NCBI GenBank assembly: GCA_019671135.1
Contig: JAHRHY010000010.1
Coordinates: 744,001 to 808,000, forward strand
Origin: Linnemannia hyalina
Taxonomy: Eukaryota > Mortierellomycota > Mortierellomycetes > Mortierellales > Mortierellaceae
Direction: 5' to 3'
Length of the DNA: 64,000 bases
The notes beneath the pieces are model-generated. The model did not search any database. It was given only the letters and a program-made list of their open reading frames with translations, and had not been told where the DNA came from. The position numbers and the translations under genes are program-made. Positions 32,058 to 44,926 of the stretch are shown piece by piece (position 1 is the first letter of the stretch; each line of letters begins with the position of its first letter).

Positions 32058-35000
32058 AAGTCTACGGACCCAGTAGTTACGACTACGACTACGACAGCGA
32101 CGACTGTGATACCCAACGGTCACGTTTCGACTGATTCTCCCGCTGAGCCAGTTCCCGTCAAGAGGGGCCCGGGCAGACCCCCACGGTCCCAGATGGCATC
32201 AACACCCGCTCCCGCTGTCGACACCTCTTCCGAATCGACTTCCCGTCCGCGGAGAACACCTCGGGCCGTCACCGTCTCGCCTATTTTGGGTTCGCCAGTA
32301 ATTCTGGGACAGAACACTCACACGACACGACCGCAGGATTCCACACCGGAGACTGCAAACCCCAGTAGAATGACAGGACAGCGGACCTCCTCTCGACAAA
32401 TTCGAACCCCTGGAAAGTTTCTCACAGACTTCACGCCAGCACCAGTGTCCACCAAGCCCAACACAGTCAAGGCAACGCCATCAAATCAACGCCCATTACT
32501 CAACCAACAGCCAGCACAGGAACCGCCCCGGAAAAGAGGACCTGGGCGACCAGTCACCAACCCAAACAATATCCATCGTTCTGCGGCTGTTGCCAAATCG
32601 GCTCCACCCTCTCCTCCACCGGTGATTCCATTGAAGCGTGGGCCAGGAAGACCTCCCCGTAACCCACTCTCATTCAAAGCGACACCTCATGTGGTCAACA
32701 TGGTCACTGCCGGGTCAAGGACAAAGTCAAAGTCTGCCTCGCCTACCATGGTCAGATCATCCAATCATACCACCATTAACGGCTCGCGATCCAGCAATGC
32801 AGCTTCTACTCCAAAATCTCCATCATCCACGGCAAGTGAGCCTGTGACAGTGGTACGACGCGGCCCTGGAAGGCCTCCCAGGAGCGCTGATAGCTCGTCT
32901 CCCTCCTCATCATCCCCGACGTCGTCGCACTGGAAGTATCCGACCCAGACACAAATTGTCATCCCTGAATCGTCGCCAGCCTCATCAAGGTCTCGGAAAC
33001 GCTACAACAAAAGCGAAGTAGAGGAGGAGGACACCCCTGGATCACCTGATGGCATGGAGTCTGGATTCCCTCTTCGTAAGCGACGTGTCGTTTCGCTCAC
33101 CAACATGTCCACCTCCAGTCAAAGCTCGGCACGCAACAAACCTCCACCACCACCTGAGTCTCCCAAGCCTCCAGCACCCCAAAAACCTCTGACACCCCTG
33201 GATCGCCTGCGTCAGGCCAAAGTTGCCGAGCAGGAAGGGAAACTTCACGAAGTCATCGATCGTCACGATAGTCTGGCACGCGAGCTTTATCATTTGGAGA
33301 CGTACACGACGATGCTGACGTACGACCCTGTCAAAATTAAGTCGGACCACAGCGAGAAAATGATCAGGGTATGTTGAATGATAAGAAGTCTTTTGCTTGT
33401 CTGTTGCTAATTTTAAAATGAACAAAAACTGATCACCACGCTTGGCATTTGTATCAACTACAATTAGTTTCTTCGCAACTTTGATCTCTGGTCCCAGGTG
33501 CCGGATCTAGTGTCGAGCGTTCAATTGAGCACCAACAGGATATCGACTAGGAGGAGCGCCAATGAACATCGCGAGCAACTGGTGGACATACTTCAAAAGA
33601 ACGTGGAGGGCGCTTTACCACGACGCACGGATTTGTCCAGCTCGATTGACCTAATCCGTCAAGGACCATTACGAGGATACCCTTCACAATTCGCCAGCTT
33701 TGACCAGTACCTCAACTCGTTTGTCTACGTGGATGATGAGGAGGTGACGCCGGAGGAAGCTGATAGTCGTGCCGAGGCGCATGCTCAGCTTCTGGATCGA
33801 ATCGACACACTGAGGAGCGAGGGAAGACTTGGTGGCAAGCCAGGCAAGCCTTTTGTCGACCCTGAGGTTCCAAAGCTGCAGTACAATTGGCTGATGGAGC
33901 ACATCATGACATCGTCACGACTTATCAAGGAGGAAGGAAAGCTGCAGATTTCCCGCGCTCGCAAAGTCAGCAAGATGATTACTCGCCACTTTGAGCAGCT
34001 CCACGGCAAGAGCGAGCGCGAACAGCGGCTGGAGGAGAAGCGGATGCGGAAGGTGGCCAAGCTGACGTCTAACGAAGTGAAAAAGAAATGGCGCTACGTC
34101 GAGGGAGTAAGTTTCTGGAGGATATGTGTTTAGTGTTTTGGTGATAGACTCGTCGTAAGTTATCACTTGCTAATGTTGAATGACCTTCATTTCTCCGTTA
34201 CAGATCGTCAAGGCTCGCCACAAGGCATTGTTGAAGGAGGAACAGGAAGAGGCTGGCAAGCGACACCTGAACCTCATTCTGGAACACTCGACGCAAATTC
34301 TGGAGGTGCAGCAGAGTACGCTGATTGGAACACCTGTTACCCCTGGAACTGGACCCGCCTCCGATGCCCCGGACCTGTCTGAAGTACTCAGCGACCTCCC
34401 ATCCTTGCCTTCAGCTACTGAGCCGAGCAGCCGTCGATCTTCTGTGGCATTATCGGCTATTTCGTCAGATGCCGAGCTGGATGCAGGAGACGCCGAGTTT
34501 ACCGCTGCGGAGCTTGATGCTGATGATGAAACGACGCTAGCCAACGAGGAATCGGGAAGCGAGGATGACGAAGCAGAAATCAATGGCCTGGCCGCCGAAA
34601 TGGATATCCCAATTGAGGAGCTCCTGCGACAATATGGCTACCAGCTTTCCGGAGGCGAAGAGAGCGATGGCGATGACGAGCAGGATGACGAGGAGATGGA
34701 CGACAAACCAACGAGCGGCACCGCAGCCAAGAAGGAAAAGTCGTCTGAGCCATCTTCCAAGGACGAACCGCAGGAGGACCAGGTTTTCCTCAAAATCGAG
34801 GAGGATGCCGAGGAACAGACCGTCAGCTCTCTCAAGGATGCTATAGCTGATGAATCCATGGACATGCAGGTAGACGCTCAGACGGGAGATGGAAGAGCAC
34901 AGACCAGCAAAGATACCCCCGACAATGAACACATGGCAAGTGTCGCTTCAAGTTCCGCCCAGTCCGAGGAAAGAGTCTTGTCCTCGAAGGAGATTGCCAA

Positions 35001-38000
35001 GGCGTTGCCAGAAGGGATTAAGGCCGCGAGCAAATCCAGCCCGTTGTCCACTTCAGAAAGAGGACACCGTACCAAGCGGAGGCGTCTGTCACTCACCGAT
35101 CTTTACCGCGGGCCTCCACTTCCATGGAACCCATACGGCGAGGTGGACGATGAGCGCACGATGGAAAAGGAAGAGCTTGAGGAGGTGGACTCGGACCCTG
35201 AGGAACTGGCAGATCTTATCCAGGAGAAAGACCTGCCGATTGAGAACTTGCTTGAGCGTTACTCGTACGAGGCGGAGAGTTCAGAGTACTCAGATTCGCA
35301 CTACGACTCTGATTCCGAGTATGAGGGCATGAGTATCATGAGTGCACAGCAACGAGCCAAGCGCGCCGACCCCCGATTCGTCGTCACCCTTCAAGATGTC
35401 GCCACTAGCCGAAAGTTCCCGACGAGGCCTAGCAGTGAGTTCACAGACACGGATACAGAGTACGACGACAACCGCACGATCTCGATCTATGGCACGGACG
35501 ACGAGCTTTCTCTTGGCGACATGCTTCCGCTGCTGGATCCAGTGACCCGATCTGTGACACCCGAGATCGATACATTCGAGACTGGCGCCAACGTCAAGAC
35601 CAAGATTCCTTTCCTTCTCAAACATCAGCTCCGAGAGTATCAGCACGTCGGAATGGACTGGCTCGCCAATCTCTACAGCAACGGTCTCAACGGTATTCTG
35701 GCAGACGAGATGGGTCTTGGCAAGACTATGCAGACGATCGCTCTCTTGGCCCACCTGGCGTGCGAACACGGAATCTGGGGTCCGCATTTGATTGTCGTGC
35801 CGACGAGTGTGATGCTCAACTGGGAGATGGAGTTCAAGAAGTGGTGTCCAGGCTTCAAGATCATGACCTACTACGGCAGTCCTAAGGAGCGCAAGGAGAA
35901 GCGTGTCGGCTGGTCCCGCGAGCACTCCTTTCACGTCTGTATCACCTCCTACCAGCTGGTTGTTCAGGATCAAACCGTGTTCCGTCGTAAAGCCTGGCAG
36001 TACTTGATTCTGGACGAGGCGCACAACATCAAGAACTTCCGGTCCCAACGCTGGCAGACTCTCCTCAACTTCAATTCCGCTCGGCGTCTGTTGTTGACAG
36101 GAACCCCGCTGCAGAACAACCTCATGGAGCTCTGGTCGCTTCTATACTTTTTGATGCCCAACGGCGTTTCGGAGACCATGCCGGTCGGCTTCGCCAATCA
36201 GAAGGAGTTTCAGGAATGGTTCTCGCACCCAGTCGACCGCATGATTGAGGGCAACGAGCAGCAGGACGAGGACTCCAAGGCAGCTATTGCTCGATTGCAC
36301 ACGGTTCTGCGACCTTACCTACTTCGTCGTCTGAAGGCAGATGTCGAAACTCAGATGCCGGCCAAGTACGAGCACATAGTCTATTGTCGACTGTCGAAAC
36401 GCCAACGGTTTTTGTACGACGACTTTATGAGTCGCGCCAAGACCCGGGAGACACTGGCGTCAGGCAACTTTTTGAGCATCATCAATTGTCTGATGCAGCT
36501 CCGTAAGGTCTGCAACCACCCTGATCTCTTCGAGGTCCGCCCGATTGTCACCTCCTTTGCCATGCCCTCGGCGGTGACCTCCTTTGAGATCAGCGAGTTT
36601 TTAATCCGCCGAAAGATGTTTGCCGAGATCGACAAGACCCGAGACTCCGTCAACCTTGGGTTTCTGGGGCTAGTCTTTACGGACGCGGAAGAACGTTTGT
36701 CAACAATGGATCTGGATATTATGACCGAGCTGGATGCGACTCGCTGTTTCCAGAAGAAGGCATCCGAGTTTGCCAGCACCCAGGCCAAGACTCTGTCGAA
36801 CGGACATCACTATCAGGATATTCGGCAGTACTCCAGTATGAGGCGACATCTCCACTTGCAGACGAGCCGTCAACGCTGGGACCAACTGGGATATGTCAAC
36901 AGCAACCGGTGCCACAGCAACTTGATGTTTGGATCGAGCCTTCTCCGCATATGCCAGGAACCCCCCAGAGTCAGGAAAGGTTGTGCGCATATCCTGGACC
37001 AGGCTTCGGACCCTCGGCAGTACCTCAAGTATACCAATGCGATCGCCCAAACCGTCGTTTCGAGTGCAGACCGGTTCTATCAAAGCCAGGAGACCATCAA
37101 GCGCTTCGCCTTTGTGACCCCAGCTGTCTTGGTTCGGGATCTGACATGGAGCCCGATTCATGTTAACCCGTCACCGTCGCCACTTGAGGTTGCCTGCCAG
37201 CAAGCCGAAGAGTTCCTTCATCCTGTCGACTCTTGTCTTCAAGTCCAGTTCCCTGACAAACGGCTGCTTCAGTTTGATTGTGGCAAGCTGCAGAAGCTGG
37301 ACAGTCTGTTACGTGAGCTCAAATCGGGAGGTCACCGTGCGTTGATCTTTACACAGATGACCAAGGTTCTCGACATCCTGGAGATCTTTTTGAACATTCA
37401 CGGACATCGCTACTTGCGCCTGGACGGTGCAACCAAGGTGGAAAACCGACAGCATCTCACAGATCGTTTCAACTCTGATCCCAAGATCCTGGCATTCATT
37501 CTTTCGACTCGCTCGGGTGGTGTTGGTATTAATTTGACCGGAGCCGACACTGTCATCTTTTACGATTCGGACTGGAATCCCTCTATGGACAGGCAGTGCC
37601 AGGACAGGTATGCTTCAATTGACTGCAATTGTTTGCGAAAAATTTCATGACATGAGCGAATACTTTACAACTGGGACAGGATTCTAACTACAAACTCTTT
37701 GTTTTATCGCTCTACCAGATGTCATCGTATTGGCCAGACAAGGGATGTCCATATTTACCGCTTCGTCAGCGAGTTTACGATTGAGGAGAACATGCTGAAG
37801 AAGGCCAACCAGAAGCGCATGCTGGACAATGTCGTCATCCAGGAGGGAGAGTTCACAACGGACTACTTTCAAAAGATGGACTGGCGAGATATGTTGGCAG
37901 AGGAGGATCTGGCCAAAATTGGCGATCTGGGACCTACTCAAGCCAATGGCGAGCCTCAGGATATCTCGACTGTCCATGGCACTGATTTGGAACAGGCATT

Positions 38001-38610
38001 GGCGGCGGCTGAGGATGAGAACGATGTCCTGGCGATGCAGCAGGCCAAGCATGAGATGGAGGGCGTCGATATTGGAGACTTTTCGGAGGCGGGAGTAGCT
38101 GCTGCTGCCGGTGCTGGTCCTAATGGTTCGACTGAACCTTCCAAGGCTGGCAAGGGCGACAAGGGTGGAAAGCATGGCGAGTCTGGTGAGACACGCGTCC
38201 AGTTTGAGGCTTCGTCGAATTCGAACGCTGTCGACGAAGAAGAGGGTGAGGTGATTGAGATGGGCCATGTTGACGAGTACATGTTGCGGTTCATGGAGCG
38301 GGAGTATGGCCACTATGTTGGATTTGGCGGTCTGCCCAAGCCTGTCAAGTTGGATGAGGTCGACGATGAGGAGGATGATCAGATGGAGGCGGATGAGGAT
38401 GAAGAGGAGGAGGAAGAAGAGGAGGATGAGTACGATATCGAAGATGATGATAGCGACTCTGGACAAGAAGGAGGAGAGGAGGATAGCTCTGACGAGGAGG
38501 AAGATGGTGGCGGATCTAATACGATGGCGAAGGGTAAGGGAAGGAAGGAAAACGACGACGACAACGAGGACGAGGATGCTAGAGTCGAGGCGATGGAGGA
38601 AGACGATTAA
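31560..38610 (+). CDS. SWR1: SWR1/SRCAP-type chromatin remodelling ATPase with N-terminal AT-hooks
   Basis: Catalytic subunit expected to exchange H2A for H2A.Z. Four exons: 31560-33368, 33468-34106, 34204-37607 and 37719-38610; 2247 residues. The N-terminal 600 residues are Ser/Thr/Pro/Gln-rich with four AT-hooks (RGPGRPP or GPGRPV near 201, 326, 360 and 434). An HSA domain (about 737-815, KLQYNWLMEHIMTSSRLI onward) is the actin/Arp platform. A long acidic region precedes the SNF2 core: LADEMGLGKTMQT near 1316, DEAHNIKNFRSQRWQ near 1419, LLTGTPLQNNLMELWSLLYF. The QEWFSHPVDRMIEG block and the large inter-lobe insertion distinguish SWR1/SRCAP from INO80. Lobe 2 contains STRSGGVGINLTGAD and, across the last intron, RCHRIGQTRDVHIYR. 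The C-terminus is very acidic. Introns carry TTGCTAAT or CTAAC branch-like motifs. Confidence 0.95.
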
Positions 38611-38735
38611 GGCTGGAGGAGAGAGAGGGAGGGACTGGAGGATAAATCATCTTGGTTTTGTAACATAAAAACGTAGCACAATTGTACCATAATAGAGACT
38701 GACAGGAGACAGCAATGATCGTTGGTTAGTTACTC

Positions 38736-38741
38736 TTTATT
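38736..38741 (-). terminator. AATAAA polyadenylation-type signal of the NADH dehydrogenase gene
   Basis: On the minus strand 40 bases after its stop, inside the 170-base gap to the convergent SWR1 stop, so the two 3' UTRs probably meet or overlap. Confidence 0.5.
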
Positions 38742-38780
38742 TTGTCACGATGTATTCACGTCGGAATGGTATGGTTGGGC

Positions 38781-41700
38781 TTAGAACTTGCTGATGTCGC
38801 GACCAAAGAGGGCGCGCTTGGACCAATCCATGAGGAGGAGGAGACGTGTCCGGATCGAAACCTGCTCGCTAAAGTAGACCGATCGCCACAAGTATTCTGA
38901 GCCAATACCTCCATAGACCAAACCCTGGCCCATATCCAAGGCTGCGCCGCCGCCACCGATATAGGCCAGCGATCCGAGATGTCTGTAGTTGAATTGGGGC
39001 AATGCTGCGACGGCCACGGGGTCGTTCTCGATCGCGTGCAGGGTGTTGATCCTTTCTCCGACGAATTTGCCCTGCTGGTTTGCTACTTGTGCCGTCTATT
39101 GTAGATATGTCCACGAGAACGAGTGTGTCAGAGGTGTGCGAGACGGACACGGTATTAAAAAAAAACAACAACAAGAAAACAGGAATTAAAAATAAAAAAA
39201 GACAAAGACTTACAGCGGGCAAGGCGGTGCATCCCTTCTCGGCATCGACAAGGAAGGCTCGGATCTCGTCCAGGTCCAAGGTTCCGTTCTTGTCCTTGTC
39301 GTATTCCTCAAAGACCTTGTCCAGACGGCCAAGGAAGACCTTGAGGACATTATGTTTGGCAATGATCTTGTTGGCCAGTTCTTGGAATTCTTCGTAGCTC
39401 AAGACATTGTCTCCGTTGGTGTCGCTCTCCTTCAGGATGTCCATCACCTTTTCAACAAAGTGAGGTTGAGCTATGTTTTGTCAAATAGAAAGGATAATAC
39501 AAAATTTTAGTTCAAGAGGTATCAATAGAGGGAACACAGGGACCAAGAGGCATAGAAACTACAACAGGGAAAGAGGGCATACGGATGGTGGCACAGTCGC
39601 CAATGGCATAGACGGTTCCTTCAGGAGTTCCAATGACACGCATGTACCGATCCGTCTCAATCGCATGCCTGTTTTGCTGCGAACCCTCGGGCAACTTTTG
39701 CACAAGAGACTTGACAAGAGGAGTCATTCCAACTCCAGTCGACCACAGGCAGACCCCAAAGGGTACTTCCTGCTGCTTTCCAGTCGACTTGTCCTTGTAG
39801 ACGACCGAGGTCGGGTTCACCTTGACGACGCGCGAGTTGGTCACCACGTTGATTTTGTCCCGCTTAAACTTTGCCTCCGTCATCTCACTAATCTTCAGGT
39901 CTAAAAAATCAAGGAAACACAAAGCGTGTATTGTCAGAAGCAATTTTCATACTCCCAACACTGGCGTTTAGTCATACCATGAATAAACAACAGGTTGCTG
40001 GAGGCTTACCATAGGTGTTGAGGATGTGTTCTGCACTCTGGATAATGTTGACCTGCACGTCGTCGAGGTGAATTGCAGGGAACTGGATATAGTCGGGAAT
40101 ATACGCGTATAAACAAAGGCAAGAGGGTGCTGGTTAGAAGTCTAGGTCTCTTTTTTGCTCCTGTGCATGCGGCTGTTCGACGCAGAGACAATAAACACAA
40201 AACAGAAAGAAAGATCGGCTTACGTATCCAACAAGGTCCTCGCTCAAGAAATCGTATAACTCGGCAGCAAACTCGACTCCAGTGGGGCCTACAGTCAATG
40301 AAAGCAGGCGTACATTAGCTTGACGGTTCACGGGCACCATCTCTCTTTTCTCAATCAACAAAAGTGAAAGCAAGAACGCCGCAAAGGGACATTACCTCCA
40401 CCGCAGACGACAAAACTGAGAAGTTGGCGACGCTCCTCGTCGGTGGTGGTGGGCAAACTGGCCTTTTCAAAGTTCTCCATAACTTTCCTCCTGATATCAC
40501 GGGCGTCTCCGATCGACTTGAGGAAGTTGCAGTGCTCCAGTCCCTCAACTCCATGGGTCATTGACTCTGAGCCGACTGCAATCACCAACTTGTCATAGGG
40601 AACTATTTACCAGAGAAAGAGATATGCCTGTTAGTGATTGTTTTCGTTCTTTCAGTTTCGGTTCCTTTTTCGCCTTGTCCCTGTAGAGAATAAGGCATGG
40701 TCGATGACGAACCGCAGCTTACCATAGAACTTGCGTCCATCGCTGTCATTGACTCCGACGACCTCAACCAACTGGTTCTCAAAATCAATATCGTCAGCGC
40801 GCCCCTCCAAGTAGTATCCGCCAAGTCGCGACAACAGCCTCCTGACGGGTTCGATAAGCGATCTGCAGTATGCGAGGAAAGTGAGACCATGGCAAAGTAA
40901 ATATCCACTCAGCCTGCTGGTTTTCTTCCCTCGGTGTGAGAATAATATCGTTCCTGCAAATCTTTTTTTTTCTTACCTCAGCTCGAGAGTACCCACGCTG
41001 TCCACAATTACAAAAGTACAGAATAAACATGCGCGTGGTTAGCTTGTGGAAAAAAAAATTCATTAGGCTCGTCGGTTCGAGCGCATCACCTTCACGGAGG
41101 AGGAAGAAGAATCACACACTTACGTTGCGCTTGGAAGCAATGGCGTAAAGAGAAAGTAGTTTCTAAAGAGAGATGGAATTGTACGTAAGTGACATTTCTA
41201 CACAACAGACAAAAGAACGACTGGGAAGAGATGTTCTGAACGTGCTCACTCCAAACCAATGGCTTTACTCACGTTGGGGAGATGACGGTGACATGGAACT
41301 TTTTAGGATCCAGCTGGTTAATCACAGACACGGCCTATTTGTTCACAAAAGAGAGAGAGATAAAAGAAAAATGCAAACAGATGAGCATTCTTGCGCACTC
41401 TCAGCCTCTTCCTTTCAAAGTACACCATCAAGAATAGATAACGATCAACCATCCTTCTCTTTCTTCCTCGCGTCCCGAAAAAAAAAACCATCAGAAAGAT
41501 AACAACCCGCAATCAGATAACCCAAAAACGCGAAGCCTCCTCCCTCTGCCATCAAAACTTACACCCCACCCGCTCCCGAGGATGACAAGCCTCTGTCGAG
41601 GGTCGTTCTGATGGATCTCCTCGGCCTTAAGAACACTTCCTTTGCATCCATGGGTCATGACCAGGTTCTTGGGCCCGCCGACAACATGACGAGGACGTTT

Positions 41701-41997
41701 CTGGTGCATGATATCGCCATGGGTCTCAAAGAGCGTGTCGTAAGTGACCCAGGCTAATGCACCCACGACTGGGACTCCAACTCCTGTCAAGATGATTGCA
41801 CGGCCCACACGGAATAAGCGCGACTTTGTGGGCTTTGGTGGTGGAGTTGGAGTTGGAGGTGGAGGAGCGGATGAAGCTTGGTTTGTTTTGGTGGACAAGG
41901 CAAAGTTCCTGGAGGCTGGAATCCTGTATTGGTGTTGACCGTTTTGGAGCGACGGACGGAGGTGTTGATGCCCCTGAGTGCGAATGAGTCTAAGCAT
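38781..41997 (-). CDS. NDE1: External alternative NADH dehydrogenase (type II) with two EF-hands
   Basis: Rotenone-insensitive NADH:ubiquinone oxidoreductase of the inner mitochondrial membrane, expected to face the intermembrane space. Eleven exons: 41997-41563, 41334-41273, 41162-41124, 40997-40977, 40862-40723, 40602-40396, 40288-40224, 40082-40010, 39900-39583, 39470-39214 and 39095-38781; 643 residues. A basic presequence, a Pro-rich linker and a membrane anchor (RAIILTGVGVPVVGALAWV) precede the first dinucleotide site (LVILGSGWG) and TNYFLFTPLLPSATVGTLE. The second site is VVCGGGPTGVEFAAEL, and YAIGDCATI is present. Two EF-hand loops are inserted in the C-terminal half, DTNGDNVLSYEE and DKDKNGTLDLDE, as in Ca-dependent fungal NDE1. 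Exons 3 and 4 are only 39 and 21 nt; both are needed for the conserved block. Confidence 0.95.
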
Positions 41998-42577
41998 GTC
42001 GTGTGTATGCTAGTTATGCTGGTGTAAAGAATGAATGCAAAAGCCGAATGAAGAAAAGGAAGGGAAGATGAAGAAGAAGAAAAAAGCAGAAAGGAAGAAC
42101 GTCCGAAGATAAGAAGACGTCTTTGTGTCGTGATGTATTTCTGTTAGCGCTGCCTTGTTCTTCGTGCTCTTTTCAGCCCAAGGCAGGTAGGACAGGGACC
42201 ACCCATCGCGAATCGCTCTCAATTGTCCACCCACCCACATCCACCGCCGCATAGCATATCAAATGCCGCTTATAGCCTCATAATGATGACATGGGTAAAC
42301 GTTCGTCCTCCCCGGACCAGCCATTATTCCCTTCATTCCACCTTGGTCGCCACCCCCACCTCCACCCCTCCGGGTGGACTACTCTCTACCTCCATTACCT
42401 CCAGTTCCAGAGACCTTGTTGCTCCACCACCTCGCGCCTTCCTCAGTCTCTCTCCATTATTTTGTTCTTCCTAATTTCACATCCTTTCTATCTTGTTCTG
42501 AACCTCAAGGAAAAAAGTGTCACCAATAGGCCTTCATTCTCGCTGTCGAGAGCGTTCAAAGGCGGGAAAGCGGCAAT

Positions 42578-42585
42578 TGACGTCA
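42578..42585. promoter_or_regulatory. CRE-like palindrome TGACGTCA
   Basis: A perfect eight-base ATF/CREB-type site in the divergent region, 581 bases upstream of the NDE1 start. Sites of this kind bind bZIP dimers. One occurrence in 64 kb is close to chance expectation, so function is not shown. Confidence 0.35.
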
Positions 42586-43364
42586 ACTACTTCAATTGAG
42601 AAAAGTGGCTTCAAGTAAAGGGCGACTGTTATTATTTTGCAAAAGATCAACAACACCTGCTGTTGTCCCCCTTTCCCCCCCTTGTTTTTCCAACTGCTTT
42701 TTCACGTCTTCCAAGGTCAAGGCGGTGAATCGCGCCGTCGATGTCGATGTCGATGTATGTTTCAACGGATGATGGAAATCCAGGGGACAGCAACCTTCAA
42801 CAGGAGATGAAACAGCTAAAGATCGACAGGATCTCGAGGGAAAGAATAAGAACAAAGGGAGCAGGAGCACTTCCCTGGCTTTCTCTACGATACATGTACG
42901 TACTTTAGCCATTCTACACGGCGCGTTTCTAGCTAGAACCATAGGAGTGAAATGATAATAAAAAGTAGCTTCCTAATTACTTTCATATGAAAAAACGGCG
43001 TCTCCAGATCGATCTAGAGAAGTGTTGGCTGACCCAACATCTCCTAAAACAACATACTCGCAGAGTACAGCAAGAACGGCCAAACAAAAACAAAAAAAAA
43101 TCGAGCCCAGCCAGTATACATTTGTTTGTAGAGGGCGTATGGTACACTTTTTGGCGGGCGGTGGACACTCACCACTTTCTTTTCTCCGTGTCGGACGACG
43201 AGAGGGAGCAAGAACACAGAAAGACAAGGTTCCCCGTTCAAGCCGATCTTTTTTTTTTCAACCGAGCAAACGAGTAAACGAACGACAAAGTACAAAATGA
43301 ACGGAGCGGGATGTAACTCAGCGACAGAGGTTTTCTTTGTTCTAGGCGGATCGGCGTCACGGTG

Positions 43365-43390
43365 CCTTGCCTTGCCTTGCCTTGTCTTGC
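43365..43390. repeat. CCTTG pentamer tandem repeat
   Basis: About five CCTTG/TCTTG units in a row (GCCTTGCCTTGCCTTGCCTTG...). Confidence 0.85.
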
Positions 43391-44487
43391 CCACTCTTGC
43401 CCCGCCCTGCAGCCCAGGGTTTCTGCGAAGGAAAGGAGAAAAGGAACGGACAAAGGAAACCGACACAAGAGATTGACACAAAAAAGAATAGGAAAGAATA
43501 GAAAGCAAGGGTCATGCTCCACGCAACCTTAACGGTATCCAATTGGGACCCGCCACCCATTCTCTTTTTAATGCCCTCTCTCTCTCCTCCAGGAACCAAC
43601 TGTGCTATCTATCTATCTCTCGCTATCTATCTTTTCAGTCTATCGAGCAAGCCCTTAGGCACCAGTATCTCTTTTTTTGAAGAGAAAGGGGGTGGGGTCT
43701 TGGAAAGTGGAGATAAGTTTTTCTCCTTGAGCGCTTAGATAAACAAATATCTTACTCGATGGAGGAGAGGGTGAAAACACAGCAGCCACAGGGTCAGACA
43801 AGACAAGTGACAACAAAACAAACAAACAAGCAACCTACTGCACATCTTGCATGGAGAAAAAAAAATGCTCCGTACCCTGATAATCTTCTATTTTAATGTT
43901 TTCTCCAACAAGCAAAAACATCTACCACATAGAGCATCGACCTGATGCGATAACATCTACAACGGTAGTATAGCCAAGAGAGGGAGATCCACGCTAACAA
44001 ACAAGCCAGAACTCGCTCCTTACTTTTGGATGTGCATGCCCCTTTTTGTTCAAGCCAGGCAAGTGGACTCAAGAAACGTTTCAAAAGAAAAGTGGAGATC
44101 TACTCCGATGAGAGTTCATCCTTCCTTCAGTCAGAGACTGATGAAAGGAAAAAGAAGGATAGAAGGGCACTCTCGAAGAGAGCGGGATTCAGTAAGCCCC
44201 AAAGTCAAGTCTTTACATCTCCTTTGATACGTTTGCTTTCTTCTGAATCAAACCCGACCTTTTCCTATTCTCTGTGTGCGCCTTCTCTGCCCAACCCCTT
44301 GAAAAGAAAAAAGATTGAGTGTGTGATGGCGCGATTGAAACGCACCAATTAGAAGCCAAGAACACATTATGCCTCTCTTTGCCTGTCTCCCTCCCCTGCC
44401 CATCTGCCCCCTCCTCTCAAAAGATGGGCCGCAGGCGGGAGAGAGCGATTTGTTACGAGTGGACCACCAGTCGCTCTCTCCCTGGAC

Positions 44488-44495
44488 TATTTAAG
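44488..44495 (+). promoter_or_regulatory. TATA-like element TATTTAAG of the GCN4-like gene
   Basis: The only TATA-like box in the C/T-rich stretch upstream of the uORFs. Transcription starting 30-100 bases downstream would give a leader of about 550-640 nt that includes both uORFs. Inference from position only. Confidence 0.4.
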
Positions 44496-44738
44496 CCCTC
44501 TCGCTTCCTCTCTCTTCTTTTTTCTTTTTCTTCTTCTTCTTCACTTTTCACTCTCCCCCCCAACCCACAAGCCCTTCAAACAACCAAAAAACCAACCACG
44601 CTCCTTTTTCACAAAACAAAACTACTTTTACAAGCACCTATTCTTTGATCTCTTTTTGATCCAACTACTTCTACCTTTTTTTTTAATTTTTATTTTTTAA
44701 ACCTTTCCCCATTTTCACTTCACCCCAACGTCTCCAAG

Positions 44739-44759
44739 ATGTCGTCCATTATCGTTTAA
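44739..44759 (+). promoter_or_regulatory. uORF1 of the GCN4-like gene (6 codons)
   Basis: ATG followed by five sense codons and TAA (peptide MSSIIV). It is the first ATG after the TATA-like element. With uORF2 it forms a two-uORF leader like that of Neurospora cpc-1, where a short first uORF permits reinitiation. Confidence 0.65.
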
Positions 44760-44926
44760 ACGTTTTACTCCCTCTCGTCTCAATCTCAATATCTCAGTGA
44801 AAAATCTATCTCAGTCTTCTCTCATCAGTGTCAACTTACAATATCTTATCAGTGTCACTACTCAATCTTAGTCTCATCAACTACAATCCTCATCAGTCAA
44901 TTATCTCTCTTATCTCAATTATCAAA

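Larger units (their letters stand above)
41998..44738. promoter_or_regulatory. Long divergent intergenic region between NDE1 and the GCN4-like gene
   Basis: About 2.7 kb with no supported gene. It holds a perfect TGACGTCA palindrome at 42578-42585, a CCTTG pentamer array at 43365-43390 and a CTAT-rich stretch near 43605-43635. The part from 44380 on is C/T-rich with a TATTTAAG element. It should contain both promoters. Confidence 0.55.

Noticed and set aside
35290..36048. Minus-strand open frame of 252 codons opposite SWR1
   Set aside because: It lies entirely within the conserved SNF2 helicase coding region and has no recognisable domain.
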